DNA from: Rhinopithecus roxellana
Lineage: Eukaryota > Chordata > Mammalia > Primates > Cercopithecidae
NCBI RefSeq assembly: GCF_007565055.1
Contig: NC_044563.1
Location: forward strand, 97,239,489 to 97,303,488
Direction: 5' to 3'
Length of the DNA: 64,000 bases
Below the pieces are notes generated by a model, which searched no databases, was not told where the DNA came from, and saw only the letters and a program-made list of their open reading frames with translations. This document shows positions 46,868 to 57,367 of the stretch, piece after piece. The position numbers and the translations under genes are program-made. The number at the start of each line of letters is the position of its first letter. Position 1 is the stretch's first letter.

Positions 46868-47005
46868 GAACACTGGGCCTAGCATTGTAAGACCTGAATT
46901 CATGCAATGCTTCTAATTTATTATGTTAAGTCACAACATCTTTGGGCCTCAGCAAAATGAGAATACTTGCTGTATTTACTTCACAGGTAATAAGGTCTTG
47001 GAGGG
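46868..47005 (+). mobile_element. MIR fragment
   Basis: 'taagacctgaattcatgc', 'tttgggcctcagcaaaatga' and 'cttcacaggtaataaggtct' match MIR in order. Confidence 0.6.
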
Positions 47006-47487
47006 AAAACAGTGTTAGCTAACTAAGCTATAACCATCAGTCAATACAAGTGTAAAGATGTAGTATTGTCAGTCATAGTTATCTTGTCTAAAATTAGCCA
47101 CTGGTGTTTTTTAACCAAACTCAATGCACAGCAAATTAAGTGAACCAACATTGCACATCAGTCATATAAATAATGTAACTGTTATACTGTAATACTAACA
47201 GAAAGCCTTATGTTTAACAGTAAGCATGTTAATTGTACACTATCTTAATGCAGTCTCAAGGTTAAAAGATAAATACTTGCTGCTAAGCCAACAATAACTG
47301 CCTTCAAATCTATTAAAAGAGGATTTATAAATCCCATTTGTTTTTGTACCCAAACAGCTCAGTTTAAAATTTTAAGAAATACAAGAAGTAGTTTAAAATT
47401 GTATAAATCTCCTTTTAACTTTCTAAAATGTCCATATGCACTCTCTCATTGTGTTTTAAATCCATCATGTAAGAAAAACAAACTGCA
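47006..47487. other. No recognised element
   Basis: AT-rich intronic DNA, nothing supported. Confidence 0.5.
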
Positions 47488-47637
47488 GGCCGAGTGCAGT
47501 GGCTCATGCCTGTAATCCCAGCACTTTGGGAGGCCAAGATGGGAGGATCACTTAAGGCCAGAAGTTCAAGACCAGCCTAGTCAACATAGTGAGACATGAT
47601 CTCTATTTAAAAAAAAAAAGAAGAAAGAAAGAAAGAA
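47488..47637 (+). mobile_element. Alu left monomer
   Basis: Single arm with A-run and (GAAA)n tail. Confidence 0.85.
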
Positions 47638-47942
47638 CATACTGCAGGAAAAAAAAGATACAAAGTATACATAAATGAACAAAATAAAGATAACAAAAAT
47701 ATGACTCCACTACAGAGGCAGAGAAAACAAAGACATTTCTTCTCCTCCCAACCATAATCCTATGAACAACCTGAAAGATACTTACAGCAATATTTGCAAG
47801 TATGGCCATAATTCTCATCAAAAGAACATCATATACAAGTACCATCAAAATGATTACAAATTATAAATTACCAGTGATAATTTTCTCATTGGAGTTCCTT
47901 TTCCTTTTTCAAGCAGGGAACCAAGACAGAATAGCCTCTGTT

Positions 47943-48063
47943 TTGTTGTTGTTGTTGTTGTTGTTGTTTGAGACAGTGTCTCACTCAGTCACCCAGGCTA
48001 GAGTGCAGTGGTGATCATAGCTCACTGCAGTCTCAAACTCCTAGGCTCAACAGATCCTACTGC
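47943..48063 (-). mobile_element. AluJ, part 1 (split by AluY)
   Basis: (TTG)n head, then 'gagacagtgtctcactcag' to 'cagatcctactgct'. Confidence 0.85.
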
Positions 48064-48369
48064 TGGCCGGGTGTGGTGGCTCACACCTGTAATTCCAGCA
48101 CTTTGGGAGGCTGAGGCAGGCAGAACACGAGGTCAGGAGATAGAGACCATCCTGGCTAACATGGTGAAACCCCATCTCTACTAAAAAAAATACAAAAAAT
48201 TAGCCGGGTGTGATGGCGGGCGCCTGTAATCCCAGCTGTTTGGGAGGCTGAGGCAGGAGAATGGCGTGAACCCAGGAGGCGGAGCTTGCAGTGAGCCAAG
48301 ATCATGCCACTGCACTCCAGCCTTGGCGACAGAGCAAGACTCCGTCTCAAAGAAAAAAAAAAAAAAAAA
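48064..48369 (+). mobile_element. AluY nested in an AluJ
   Basis: Full length. The host Alu resumes after its tail. Confidence 0.93.
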
Positions 48370-48428
48370 TCCTCCTGCCTCGATCCTCCAAAGCACTGGA
48401 CTACGGGCATGCACTAACGCACCCAGCC
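48370..48428 (-). mobile_element. AluJ, part 2
   Basis: 'cctcctgcctcgatcctcc' to 'cacccagcctc'. The host left arm ends here. Confidence 0.8.
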
Positions 48429-49169
48429 TCTAGATCTATACGGTCCGATATGGTAGTTACTAGTTACATGGCGCTATTAAATGCCTGAAATGTGGCTGTT
48501 CCAAATTCAGATGTACCAAGTATAAAACATACACCAAATTTAAAAGACTTAGGAGAAAAAAAAATGTAAAATCTCCCACCTATGTGACTCCCATTTTTGG
48601 CTCACATATTTCTAATGTACAGCACTGCTTTATATATGTAGTCGAATCCTGAATAAGGAAAACGGATACCAGAAGTATTAAGCAGTTTGCTCAATATCTC
48701 ACTGCTTGATAGAAGCAGAGCAGGGCCTAGAACCTGATCACTTTTATCCATCCTGCCCTTATGAATAGAAGGAATTAATCATTTAAGACTCAACTTGAGC
48801 ATCCTCTTCCTCCTCAAACCCACTCATTCCTTTTCCATATCCTAGCCCAGGTGACCATATCCTATTTAGCCTGCCCTTATAATTATACTGTTATAAAATA
48901 TATGTTTGTCTTCCAAATGGATGAGGACTTCTTGAGAGCAAGCACTGTCTCATTCATTTTTCTTATCCCTGGGAACCTTTGAAGTGCCAGGCACTCCTTC
49001 AGGCCCTCCAGCACTCTCAGAGCTTTCAGAGGATTATTTTTTAGCCTTACGCAGGTACAACTACTAAAATGAAATCACCTACAATGTGAGGCACCACCCA
49101 AAAGCATTCACCTTTATCATTTGCCTGTCTTAAATTATTTTTGGAATATGCAAAATTAATACAATGCAT
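48429..49169. other. No clear element
   Basis: 48780-49020 has L2/MIR-like phrases ('gagagcaagcactgtctc', 'gaagtgccaggcactcc') but is too decayed to assign. Confidence 0.45.
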
Positions 49170-49460
49170 AGGTCAGGCGCAGTGGCTCACACCTGTAATC
49201 CTAGCACTTTGGGAGGGCGAGGCGGGTGGATCACTTGAGGTCAGGAGTTCAAGACTAGCTTGGCCAACATGGTGAAACCCCACCCCTACCAAAATACAAA
49301 ACTTAGTTGGGCGTGGTGGTGTGCACCTGTAATCCCAACTACTTGGGAGGCTGAGGCAGGAGAACTGCTTGAACCCAGGAGGCAGAAGTTTCAGTGAGCT
49401 GAGATCATGACACTGCACTCCAGCCTGGGTGATGGAGTGAGGCTGTCTCAAAAAAGAAAA
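49170..49460 (+). mobile_element. AluS
   Basis: Full length 'ggtcaggcgcagtggctc'. Confidence 0.92.
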
Positions 49461-49462
49461 AA

Positions 49463-49769
49463 GGGCCGGGCGTGGTGGCTCACACCTGTAATCCCAGCAC
49501 TCTGGGAGGCCGAGGCAGGCAGATCATGAGGTCAAGAGATCAAGACCATCCTGGCCAACCAACACGGTGAAACCCCATCTCTACCAAAAATACAAAAATT
49601 AGTTGGGCATAGTGGCACACGCCTGTAGTCCCAGCTACTCGGGAGGCTGAGGCAGGAGAGTTGCTTGAACCCAGCAGGTGGAGGCTGCAGTGAGCTGAGA
49701 TCACGCCACTGCACTCCAGCCTGGTCAACAGAGCAAGACTGTCTCAAAAAAAAAAAAAAGAAAAGAAAA
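49463..49769 (+). mobile_element. AluS
   Basis: Inserted in the tail of the preceding Alu. Tail (GAAAA)n. Confidence 0.92.
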
Positions 49770-50118
49770 GGAACAATTCATGTTATCAAAGAAAGACAAG
49801 TTACAAAAAATGCTTTGCACTACTGTTGCTCTGATGCTTTATAAGAACTCTTGAGTTCCTAGGAAATTCAACACTCTCTTTAGGTATAAGTTCACTTATT
49901 GAATGTGCTTACTTAAATGCAAAACTGTGTGGTAGATTAAAGAAAGAGCCCTGGACATGGGAATTAATGCAAGCAATCTTCAATTAATTGAAAATTTTAG
50001 AACTATTAATTGCAGAAGAAACAAACTTAGTATACAGCTACTCGTTACAAAAAGTTAGTTTCTAAAATTCCTCAATGCAAACATGCCAACTTTTGTATTT
50101 TATAAAACAGATAAAACT
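49770..50118. other. No recognised element
   Basis: Intronic DNA between Alus. Confidence 0.5.
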
Positions 50119-50425
50119 GCCAGGCGCACTGGCTCAAGTCTTTAATCCCAGCCCTTTGGGAGGCCAAGATGGGCAGATCACTTGAGGTCAGAAGTTCAGG
50201 ACCAGCCTAGTCAACATAGTGAAAACCAGTCTCTATTGAAAAAACACAAAAATAAACCATGTATAGTGGTGCGTGCCTGTAATTCCAGCTACTCAGGAGG
50301 CTGAGGCAGGAGAATCGCTTGAACCCTGGAGGTGGAGGTTGCAGTGAGCTGAGATGGTGCCACTGCACTCCAGCCTAGGCAACAGAGCAAGACTCCATCT
50401 CGAAAAACAAAACAAACCAAAACAG
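50119..50425 (+). mobile_element. AluS
   Basis: 'gccaggcgcactggctcaag' to tail with 'aaacaaaacaaacc'. Confidence 0.92.
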
Positions 50426-50796
50426 AAAAAATTGTAAAATCTGTGGATGAAAACATTAAAACATGTCATTTGTAAAGAAAACTGCAGGAAACATGCATAT
50501 AAAACACAAATACCAAGAGACTTTGATAAGAAAAAACCTGCTTTAGAATATATTAATTTAGCCAAAATGTATGGAATTTATGGAAGAAACTCCATATGTG
50601 CTTTGTACCTACGTAAAATCACTTTTGAACTAAATTTGAGTTAACAAATAAAATTTTTCTATTCTCATTCAGTTACACTGTTTTTCAGTATGCATCCACT
50701 GTCTTGATATTAAACAAATATCTTGCATAAAAATAAATATAAAATTTGTATACCTCAACTAGGGTCCTTTCGTCTAATTTGCTACTGTGAATAAGA
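50426..50796. other. No recognised element
   Basis: AT-rich intronic DNA, nothing supported. Confidence 0.5.
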
Positions 50797-50857
50797 GCAC
50801 CATCCTGTCCAGGTAAGGTTAGATCAAATTAAAAAAAAAAAAAAAAGCACCATTCTG
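50797..50857 (+). mobile_element. Minute tailed insertion (22 nt plus A17)
   Basis: 'gcaccatcctg' (50797-50807) is followed by 22 nt, an A17 run, then 'gcaccattctg' (50847-50857). This looks like a tiny 5'-truncated retroinsertion flanked by 11-bp target duplication. The source sequence is unknown. Confidence 0.4.
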
Positions 50858-50898
50858 CTGGGCATGGTAGACCAGTCTGGCCAACACAGTGAGACCCC

Positions 50899-50935
<37 letters not shown>
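50858..50935 (+). mobile_element. Deleted Alu fragment with long A-tail
   Basis: 'ctgggcatggta' joined to 'gaccagtctggcc', ending in about 28 A. Confidence 0.75.
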
Positions 50936-50938
<3 letters not shown>

Positions 50939-51161
50939 CCAACCCCAACTATGGCAGAGCTGCTAAAGGAGTCTCTTGTGGAGACTTGAACTATAAGCCA
51001 AGGAGGCAAAGGTACAAAGTCTCTCCTGGAATTAGTTCCTGGACTTCTGTGTAGCCTTACCCCTTTCTACTACGTCTTCACCATTCCCCTGCAAACAGCT
51101 TTCTTCTTGCATCTCTTCTACGCTGTGGCCTTTGATGCTTCAATATATTTAAAAATTTTCC

Positions 51162-51465
51162 CGCCGGGCGCGGTGGCTCACGCCTGTAATCCCAGCACTT
51201 TGGGAGGCCGAGACAGGTGGATCACGAGGTCAGGAGATCGAGACCATCCTGACTAACACGGTGAAACCCCGTCTCTACTAAAAATACAAAAATTAGCCGG
51301 GCGCTGTGGCGGGCGCCTGTAGTCCCAGCTACTCGGGAGGCTGAGGCAGGAGAATGGCGTGAACCCGGGAGGCGGAGCTTGCAGTGAGCTGAGATCTCGC
51401 CACTGCACTCCAGCCTGGGCGACAGAGCAAGACTCCGTCTCAAAAAAAAAAAAAAAAAAAAAAAA
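51162..51465 (+). mobile_element. AluY, near consensus
   Basis: Almost undecayed, with most CpGs retained. It lies 0.5 kb downstream of the CpG island. Confidence 0.94.
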
Positions 51466-51949
51466 TCCCAACAGAGTTTTTCTGCCTGAAACCCACTAGG
51501 AAAGATTTCAGGACATTTCTTTAATAATTAATCTTGTTCAAAGAGGAAGGCCTCCTTCGTTTCACTTAATTCAAACCCCCACTGTTCAAAATAAGAATAT
51601 AATTATAACCTCAATTTATATCAGGCCAGTATAGGAAAAGAACCACAACAGGCTCTCTCTTCCACGTTCATCTCCAGACTTTTTTCCTTAGTTTCTCCTT
51701 CCTCATTTCCCTCCTCAATCCCTCCTCCCCCCCAATCTCTCCTCCCCCCCAAAATAATTCCACAGCTAGAGAATCTCGTTTTTAAAGGCAAAAATTCAGT
51801 GAGGAAAATAAGTGTGTGCCTTTTTCTTCAATTATTTATTATTCCTCTGTCCCTCAGGAAGAGTTAAGCTAGTATTTTTTAATCTGACCGCTCTCTCAGA
51901 AGGATGATGCGCTAAATACACACTGAAAGAAGTCTTCCCAAAGCAAGCA
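51466..51949. other. Shore of the CpG island
   Basis: Contains C-rich runs (51716-51754) and no repeat. It is transcribed as the start of intron 1 if exon 1 is as called. Confidence 0.5.
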
Positions 51950-52496
51950 GATTCGCGGCCACAGGCAACGCGGTGGGAGTGGGGGGCCCGGGGAAAAGAA
52001 AAAGTATCCTTGGCCCCCAGAGCCAGAGATGGGACAGGAGGTGAAAGAAGGGGCCGTCACTGAGAAGTGCAACACACACACTCGCCAGAACAATCTGCCA
52101 AGAGAATAGGACCGGCCACTGCGGCTCCAGCCCGGTCCCGCGGGACAAGGCGGGGGAGGGGGGGGCCGGCGGGCCAGGGGGCCTGCCCTCCTTCTGTGGG
52201 ACAAAACTAACTCCCAGGCGCACCTCCGCTCCCGACAAGAGGGGCCTGGTGGGGACGCGGGCTCCTAGCACCTCCAGCGCAGCACTTGCCGACGGCCTGC
52301 GGGGAAGTAAGGCCCGGAGGGAGGGGAGTCGGGCTGGGCAGCGCCAAGAGCACGGGATGGAGGGTCAGACGCGGGCACCCAAGGCAATGGGGGCCGCGAC
52401 AAGAGACCCTTCCAGCCCGGGAACCCCGGGGCCCCTCTGCACCCTCGCAGAGCAGAATCCCGAATATCGTCCCCAGCCGTACCGACCGCTCCTCAC

Positions 52497-52610
52497 CTCA
52501 GGCTGCCTGAGCCTCCGCCTCTACTACAACCTGAGCCGCCGAAGCCGCCACAGTCCGAGCCATTTTTCCCCTCAGCTGGCTCAGCCGCCGCCGAAAGCTT
52601 CGGCCGACTA
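52497..52610 (-). other. PIK3C2A: PIK3C2A exon 1 (non-coding; 5' end approximate)
   Basis: The minus strand reads a GC-rich leader ending GCAGCCTGAG|GTGAGG, a near-consensus splice donor. The exon sits inside the CpG island, downstream of a CCAAT box and an ETS/CRE element. The transcription start is not defined by sequence, so the right boundary is a guess within roughly 50 bases. It contains a short upstream ORF (52498-52563). Confidence 0.65.
52498..52563 (-). CDS. Candidate 21-codon upstream ORF in PIK3C2A exon 1
   Basis: An ATG at 52563-52561 in a strong context (A at -3, G at +4) opens 21 codons that are rich in Ala, Val, Glu and Gln. It ends at TGA (52500-52498), one base before the exon 1 donor. 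Because the stop lies wholly in exon 1, the ORF closes however the transcript is spliced. It matters only if transcription starts upstream of 52563. Its role as a translational regulator is inference. Confidence 0.45.
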   Translation of the reverse strand: MARTVAASAAQVVVEAEAQAA

Positions 52611-52630
52611 CACAGCCAGCCAAGCCAGCA

Positions 52631-52641
52631 CGTCACTTCCG
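52631..52641 (-). promoter_or_regulatory. Composite ETS/CRE promoter element
   Basis: The minus strand reads CGGAAGTGACG followed by TG. This is the fused ETS (GGAA) and CRE-half-site (TGACG) arrangement found in many housekeeping CpG promoters. It lies about 70 bp upstream of the upstream ATG, a suitable distance for a core promoter. Confidence 0.6.
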
Positions 52642-52681
52642 ACCAGGGAAGCACCGCCTTCCCCGCCCGGGCTTGTTGTGA

Positions 52682-52686
52682 ATTGG
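52682..52686 (-). promoter_or_regulatory. CCAAT box (NF-Y type)
   Basis: AGCCAATT on the minus strand lies about 45 bp upstream of the ETS/CRE element. That spacing is typical of NF-Y sites. The assignment rests on the motif alone. Confidence 0.5.
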
Positions 52687-53174
52687 CTGGCGCGGACGGC
52701 CTACCTGAGCTGGCGGGCGGGGCTTGGACGCTGCCCGTGTGGCGTGAGCAAGGGAGCTGGGGCGCTGGGGAGCACGAGCCCAGGGGAGCAGTGTCCAGCT
52801 CTCTCCCGGGGAATGCTGAGCAGGCTCCGGACCCTCTCCGTGCACACCCCAGACCTGGGGAGGGGAGCTCCCAGGACACCCCAGCTGGCCGCCCCTCGGG
52901 CCCTGCGTCCGAAGCCCCGCAAACCGGGCCCGGGCACTGAAGTACCCTATTGTTCTTACCCCCTCTCCCGGGACTCCGCACCCTCCTCCGTCTAGACTGA
53001 GGTTCCCAGATTTGTGTCTTGGCCCCCGGCGGCGCCGAGATTACTTTGTGATTGGAAGACTGAAAGGAACAGGCGAGACTTAAACTCCTCCACTCCAACC
53101 AGCATTTACCGAGGCCTCACGGTGGGTCAGGTGCTGTACGGTGGGTAATTAGTAGCCTATCACGTGGTTTCTGT

Positions 53175-53480
53175 AAAATGCCTGATAGCACGTAAAACGC
53201 TTTCAGGTCAGCGTCTCCTTTCATCCTCACAACAGCCAGGTAAGGAAGATATCCCCATGATAATAACTCACAGCCAGACGGCTCTTTCTACATTACAAAG
53301 TATTTTCACATGCAGTCTCCATAATAATACCTTCTTATTGAGAATTTAATGAGATTATGCTTGTCGTTTGGTCCTCACGTGTGAGATTTAAAAATTACGT
53401 AACCATGGGAAGAGATAGGAAAATTATCCCCGTTTACAGATGGTGCTTCTGGGGCACAAAGATGTTAAGCGGAGAGGAAA
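53175..53480 (-). mobile_element. MIR-like sequence (one or two copies)
   Basis: 'tttcatcctcacaacagcca' and, further on, 'ttatccccgtttacagatgg' with 'gcacaaagatgttaagc' are reversed MIR segments, just upstream of the CpG island. Confidence 0.5.
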
Positions 53481-54199
53481 GATTCCATAGCGTTTTACAA
53501 CAGATTGTCCTTTAAGCAATAGGAGAAGGGGGTCCACATCATCCAGACGTTCACGAATGTAGCAGACTGATTTAGCCTGCATTTCTCAGCCTAAACTAAA
53601 AATTATCAGCCTATATGTATATACGCATAATTAGAAGGCTCTAAGAGAAGTTGAACCTTCAGCAAATAACGGGAAAGAAAAAATGGTCTGATTTGGCTGC
53701 GACGGGGGTCGGAGAAAGGGGGCTAGGGCAATGGGGAGTGTGGAGTGGATGAATCCCTCATAGCGCTGTAATAAACATGCCTACACCTCCCCAGGGATGG
53801 GAAAATTCGATGGAGTTTCTATTCTATAGGGAATTCTAGAAGAAAATGTGTGATTTTTTCTTATGGCTGTAGCCACCGGCTCTTGTGCACCCCCACTTCT
53901 TACTCCCTTCTTTCCCCCCAAACCTGCCCCTCCTCCATGCACACACACTTCCAGGCAGGCTACACGTTCTAGAAGAACGTCCCTTAGAAATCAACTTAGT
54001 TCCGCAGCATTGTTCTGCTTTATCTTCTGATCAAAGGAGGAATTCTAAAATTGGCAGCAGCTCTTTCACAAGATTAAAAAGGGTGGGGAAAGTGATTTAT
54101 CTCAGGGTAGCTTCCTAGCTTCTGCTCCAGAACTGAGTGTGCCTTCAGGAAGGAAGAGGCCTTGGGAGAACAGAGTCTTCAGGGAAGAGTAACTATTTG
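53481..54199. other. Intergenic, no recognised element
   Basis: Repeat-free sequence upstream of the island. A possible proximal regulatory region with no specific motif that I trust. Confidence 0.5.
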
Positions 54200-54423
54200 T
54201 CTTTCTCTTCTCTTTTATTTTCTTTTATTTTCTTTTCTTTTCTTTTCTTTTCTTTCTTTTCTTTTCTTTCTTTCTTTCTTTCTTTCTTTCCTTTCTTTCT
54301 TTTTCTCTCTTCTCTCTTTCTCTTTCTTCCTCTCTCTCTCTCTTTCTTTCTCTTTCCTCCTTTCTTTTTTTTGATCCGGCGAGACAGACTGGATTTTTTT
54401 TTTCTAATTTTTTTTTTTTTTAA
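54200..54423 (+). repeat. Polypyrimidine tract, TTTC/CT-rich
   Basis: 54200-54373 is almost pure T/C on the plus strand (TTTTC, TTTC, CT units), then a short break and a T-run to 54423. It is 1.6 kb upstream of the PIK3C2A island. The lysine/glutamate-rich antisense ORF here is an artefact of the repeat. Confidence 0.95.
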
Positions 54424-54828
54424 TGAAAAGTATTTCCCCTGAGTCCCAGCAGCAGAGGGCCGTGGTCCTTGAGTCACTTCCTTGTTACAGTTCCCACTTC
54501 ATTATTATAGCTTTTGAATGGCTGGTCCATGGTAGCCTCTGATCAACCAAAAGGTTCCCAATAAGGTGAAGAGAAAGAAAAGGAGTTTGATGGTTTTCCA
54601 GATTCCAAAAAATTAGCTTTCTCAAGTTGCCAGGTGTCAAGAACCAGAACAGGTAACCCTCTCTCAGCATGTCTCATCTGTCAGCAATGGCTTGTGAAGA
54701 TGCATATGTAAACAGTAGGAACACAGACTTCTGGGAGACAGTACAAACTGGTGCTGCTGTCATTTGGAACCAACTAGAACATAGCTGGCAACCATTTCTC
54801 CTGTTTCCTTTCTTCCACTGGCTTCACT
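54424..54828. other. Intergenic, no recognised element
   Basis: Unique-looking DNA between the pyrimidine tract and an Alu. Confidence 0.5.
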
Positions 54829-55105
54829 TTTTTTTTTTTTTTGAGATGGAGTCTCGCACTTGTTGCCCAGGGCAGAACGCAATGGTGTGCTCTGGGCTCA
54901 CCACAACCTCCGCCTCCCTGGTTCAAGTGATTCTTCTGCCTCAGCCTCCTGAGTAGCTGGGATTACAGGTATGTGCCACCACACCCAGCTAATTTTTATA
55001 TTTTTAGTAGAGACAGAGTTTCTCCATGTTGGTCAGGCTGGTCTCAAACTCCCAACCTCAGATGATCTGCCCGCCTTGGCCTCCCAAAGTGCTGGGATTA
55101 CAGGC
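54829..55105 (-). mobile_element. AluS, 5' end missing
   Basis: Reversed. Ends at 'gggattacaggc' without the last 20 bp. Confidence 0.91.
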
Positions 55106-55254
55106 AGAGGCCTTACATTTTTAAGTGTTTCAATCCTAACTTCCCACAGACAACTTCCCAGTACCATAAATATTCCCTAGCCTCTTCCAGTACCACATGA
55201 GAAATGGGCAATCTTTTTTTTTTAATCACAGATAAAATATAGTGGCATACAATG

Positions 55255-55498
55255 ATTAGCATTTGCTAAGGCCAAGCCCTGTTCTTCGTGTTTTATGAGT
55301 CTCATTGACTTTATGAGTCTCATTGACTTCCTCCAACAACCTTCCTAAAAGATATAATTATTATATCCTAATTTTATAGCTGAGAAATTTGAGGAACAGA
55401 GAGGAGAGTAACTTGCCCAATGTCACACAGCTACTGAAGAGTAGAGCTGGGATCCAAAACTGGGTCTGACTGCACAACCCATGCTCTTTTAACCTCAC
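55255..55498 (-). mobile_element. MIR element with a short internal duplication
   Basis: 'ttgcccaatgtcacacagct' and 'agagctgggatccaaaactg' are the MIR core, reversed. An 18-base unit 'ttatgagtctcattgact' is directly duplicated inside it (about 55293-55329). Confidence 0.85.
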
Positions 55499-55566
55499 AG
55501 TTCCCCCAGCGGGCGGAGGAGATTTTAACATCTACAAAATGCTGTTAATAAGTATAATAGTTAGGT

Positions 55567-55591
55567 TTTTTTTTTTTTTTTTTTTTTTTTT
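55567..55591 (+). repeat. Isolated T-run
   Basis: About 25 T not continuous with an Alu body. Possibly the tail of a decayed reversed retroinsertion. Confidence 0.7.
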
Positions 55592-55662
55592 CCTTTCTCA
55601 ACGTTGTATCCCCATCTGAGTAGAAGGACTCTGCTGGGTACTATACCAAACTATTTATTTAT

Positions 55663-55935
55663 TTTTGTTTTTTGAGACAGAGTCTCACTCTGTTGCCTAG
55701 GCTAGAGTGCAGTGGCGCCATCTGTGCTCACTACAATCTCCATCTCCTGGGTTCAAACCTCCAGAGTAGCTGGAATTACGGGTGCACACCACCACATCTG
55801 GCTAATTTTTTGCACTTTTAGTAGAGACAGATCACCATATTGACCAGGCTGGCCTGGAACTCTTGGCCTCAAGCGATGCTCCCATCTCAGCTTCCCAAAG
55901 TGCTGGGATTACAGGCATGAGCCACTGTGCCCAAT
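55663..55935 (-). mobile_element. AluS, small deletion
   Basis: Jumps from 'cctgggttcaaac' to 'ctccagagtagc'. Confidence 0.9.
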
Positions 55936-56197
55936 TATTTAATCCCGATTATGATAAACAGTTTGAAGGTAAACTACAGTGTTCTTTGATTTAGAATAGA
56001 AGACAGGAAGGCCTTCCTTGAGAAAGTGTCATTGAGCTGAGATCTAAAGGATAAGTAGAAATTGAGGATGGGTGAAAGCATACCAGGCAGAGGGGACAGT
56101 GTATGCAAAGACACTGAGAAAGGAGCATGGCTCAGCTGAGGAACTGAGAGGCCAGTGTTGTTGTTATACTGAGAAGAAGGAAGTATCTTTATTCAAA

Positions 56198-56327
56198 AAA
56201 AATTTTTTTTTAGACACGGCATGTCACTATGTAGCCCAGGCTAGTCCCAAACTCCTGACCTCAAGCAATCCTCCCACCTAGCTTCCCAAAGTGCTAGGAG
56301 TATAGGTGTGAGCCACTGTGCCTGGCC
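56198..56327 (-). mobile_element. Alu monomer, reversed
   Basis: One arm, 'agacacggcatgtcac' to 'ccactgtgcctggcc'. Confidence 0.85.
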
Positions 56328-56403
56328 AGAAGCATCTTAGGCACTATAGTGAGACAGGACGATAATGCCAGGCCTGGGAGGCTGTATTAAGAATTTAGGT
56401 CTT

Positions 56404-56682
56404 GGCCGGGCGCGGTGGCTCAAGCCTGTAATCCCAGCACTTTGGGAGGCCGAGACGGGCGGATCACGAGGTCAGGAGATCGAGACCATCCTGGCTAACA
56501 CGGTGAAACCCCGTCTCTACTAAAAATACAAAAACTAGCCGGGTGAAGTGGCGGGCGCCTGTAGTCCCAGCTACTCGGGAGGCTGAGGCAGGAGAATGGC
56601 GTAAACCCGGGAGGCGGAGCTTGCAGTGAGCTGAGATCCGGCCACTGCACTCCAGTCCGGGCGACAGAGCGAGACTCCGCCT

Positions 56683-56716
<34 letters not shown>
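56404..56716 (+). mobile_element. AluYR-type
   Basis: 'ctcaagcctg', 'gagatccggccac'. Target duplication 'aagaatttaggtctt' and a pure A-tail of about 34. Confidence 0.95.
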
Positions 56717-56720
<4 letters not shown>

Positions 56721-56921
56721 ATTTAGGTCTTTATCTTGAGAATGAAGAGAAAGATTTTAAGCCTTCAAGTGATCAGAGTTGCATTTTTGAAAGATTTCAT
56801 AGAGCTAGGAGGAGAAAGGACTAGAAGGGTCTAGGGGATTTGGGTAGCCCAGTCTGGAGTTTATTGCAACTGTGTAGGGAAGTGATGACAGTGGCTTGAA
56901 CCTTGGATAAGACACAATAAA

Positions 56922-57207
56922 TGTGTGGCTCACACCTGTAATCCCAACACTTTGGGAGGCTGAGGCGGGTGGATCACCTGAGGTCAGGAGTTCAAGACCA
57001 GCCTGGCCAACATGGCAAAACCCCATTTCTACTAAAAATACAAAATTAGCCAGGTGTGATGGTGCATGCCTGTAATCCCAGCAACTCAGGAGGCTGAGGC
57101 GGGAATATCACTTGAACCCAGGAGGTGGAAGTTGCAGTGAGCCAAGGTCGTGCCATTGCACTCTAGCCTAGGCAAAAAGAGTGAAACTCCATCTAAAAAA
57201 AAAAAAA
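56922..57207 (+). mobile_element. AluS, first bases missing
   Basis: Target duplication 'gacaca.taaatgtg'. Confidence 0.91.
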
Positions 57208-57367
57208 GACACATAAATGTGAAGCTGACTGAGCTAGGGTTCCTGGCCTTGGAGATAGTCCGGTAGGGGAGAACAACTTAGAAATAAAAATAGTATATTG
57301 TGCTATGAGCACTACTAGAGGTAAGCCCAAATAACTCTGGAAGATTGGAGAAAAGATAGAGGGAAGA

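Larger units (their letters stand above)
8411..52496 (-). other. PIK3C2A: PIK3C2A intron 1 (about 44 kb)
   Basis: The intron lies between the exon 1 donor (GT at 52496-52495) and the exon 2 acceptor (AG at 8412-8411). It is filled with repeats, including the full-length L1, the RPL29 retrocopy and the nested Tigger elements. No other host gene was recognised. The length is inferred from the two splice sites and no transcript evidence is available. Confidence 0.7.
51950..53040. promoter_or_regulatory. PIK3C2A: CpG island promoter of PIK3C2A
   Basis: Roughly 1.1 kb is strongly GC-rich with many CpGs, in sharp contrast to the AT-rich neighbours. It has no Alu or other repeat and surrounds the exon 1 donor. 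No TATA box is apparent, as is usual for broad CpG-island promoters. The island extends about 450 bp to the right of exon 1, so bidirectional initiation is possible, but no divergent gene was recognised on the plus strand. Confidence 0.85.

Noticed and set aside
52249..52995. 248-codon plus-strand open frame across the CpG island
   Set aside because: High GC content removes stop codons by chance. There is no recognisable domain, and overlapping long frames exist on both strands of the same stretch.
52493..53098. 201-codon minus-strand open frame over exon 1
   Set aside because: Same GC effect. It crosses the proposed donor and promoter and resembles no family.
54193..54477. Lys/Glu-rich antisense open frame
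   Set aside because: Direct translation of the T/C simple repeat.
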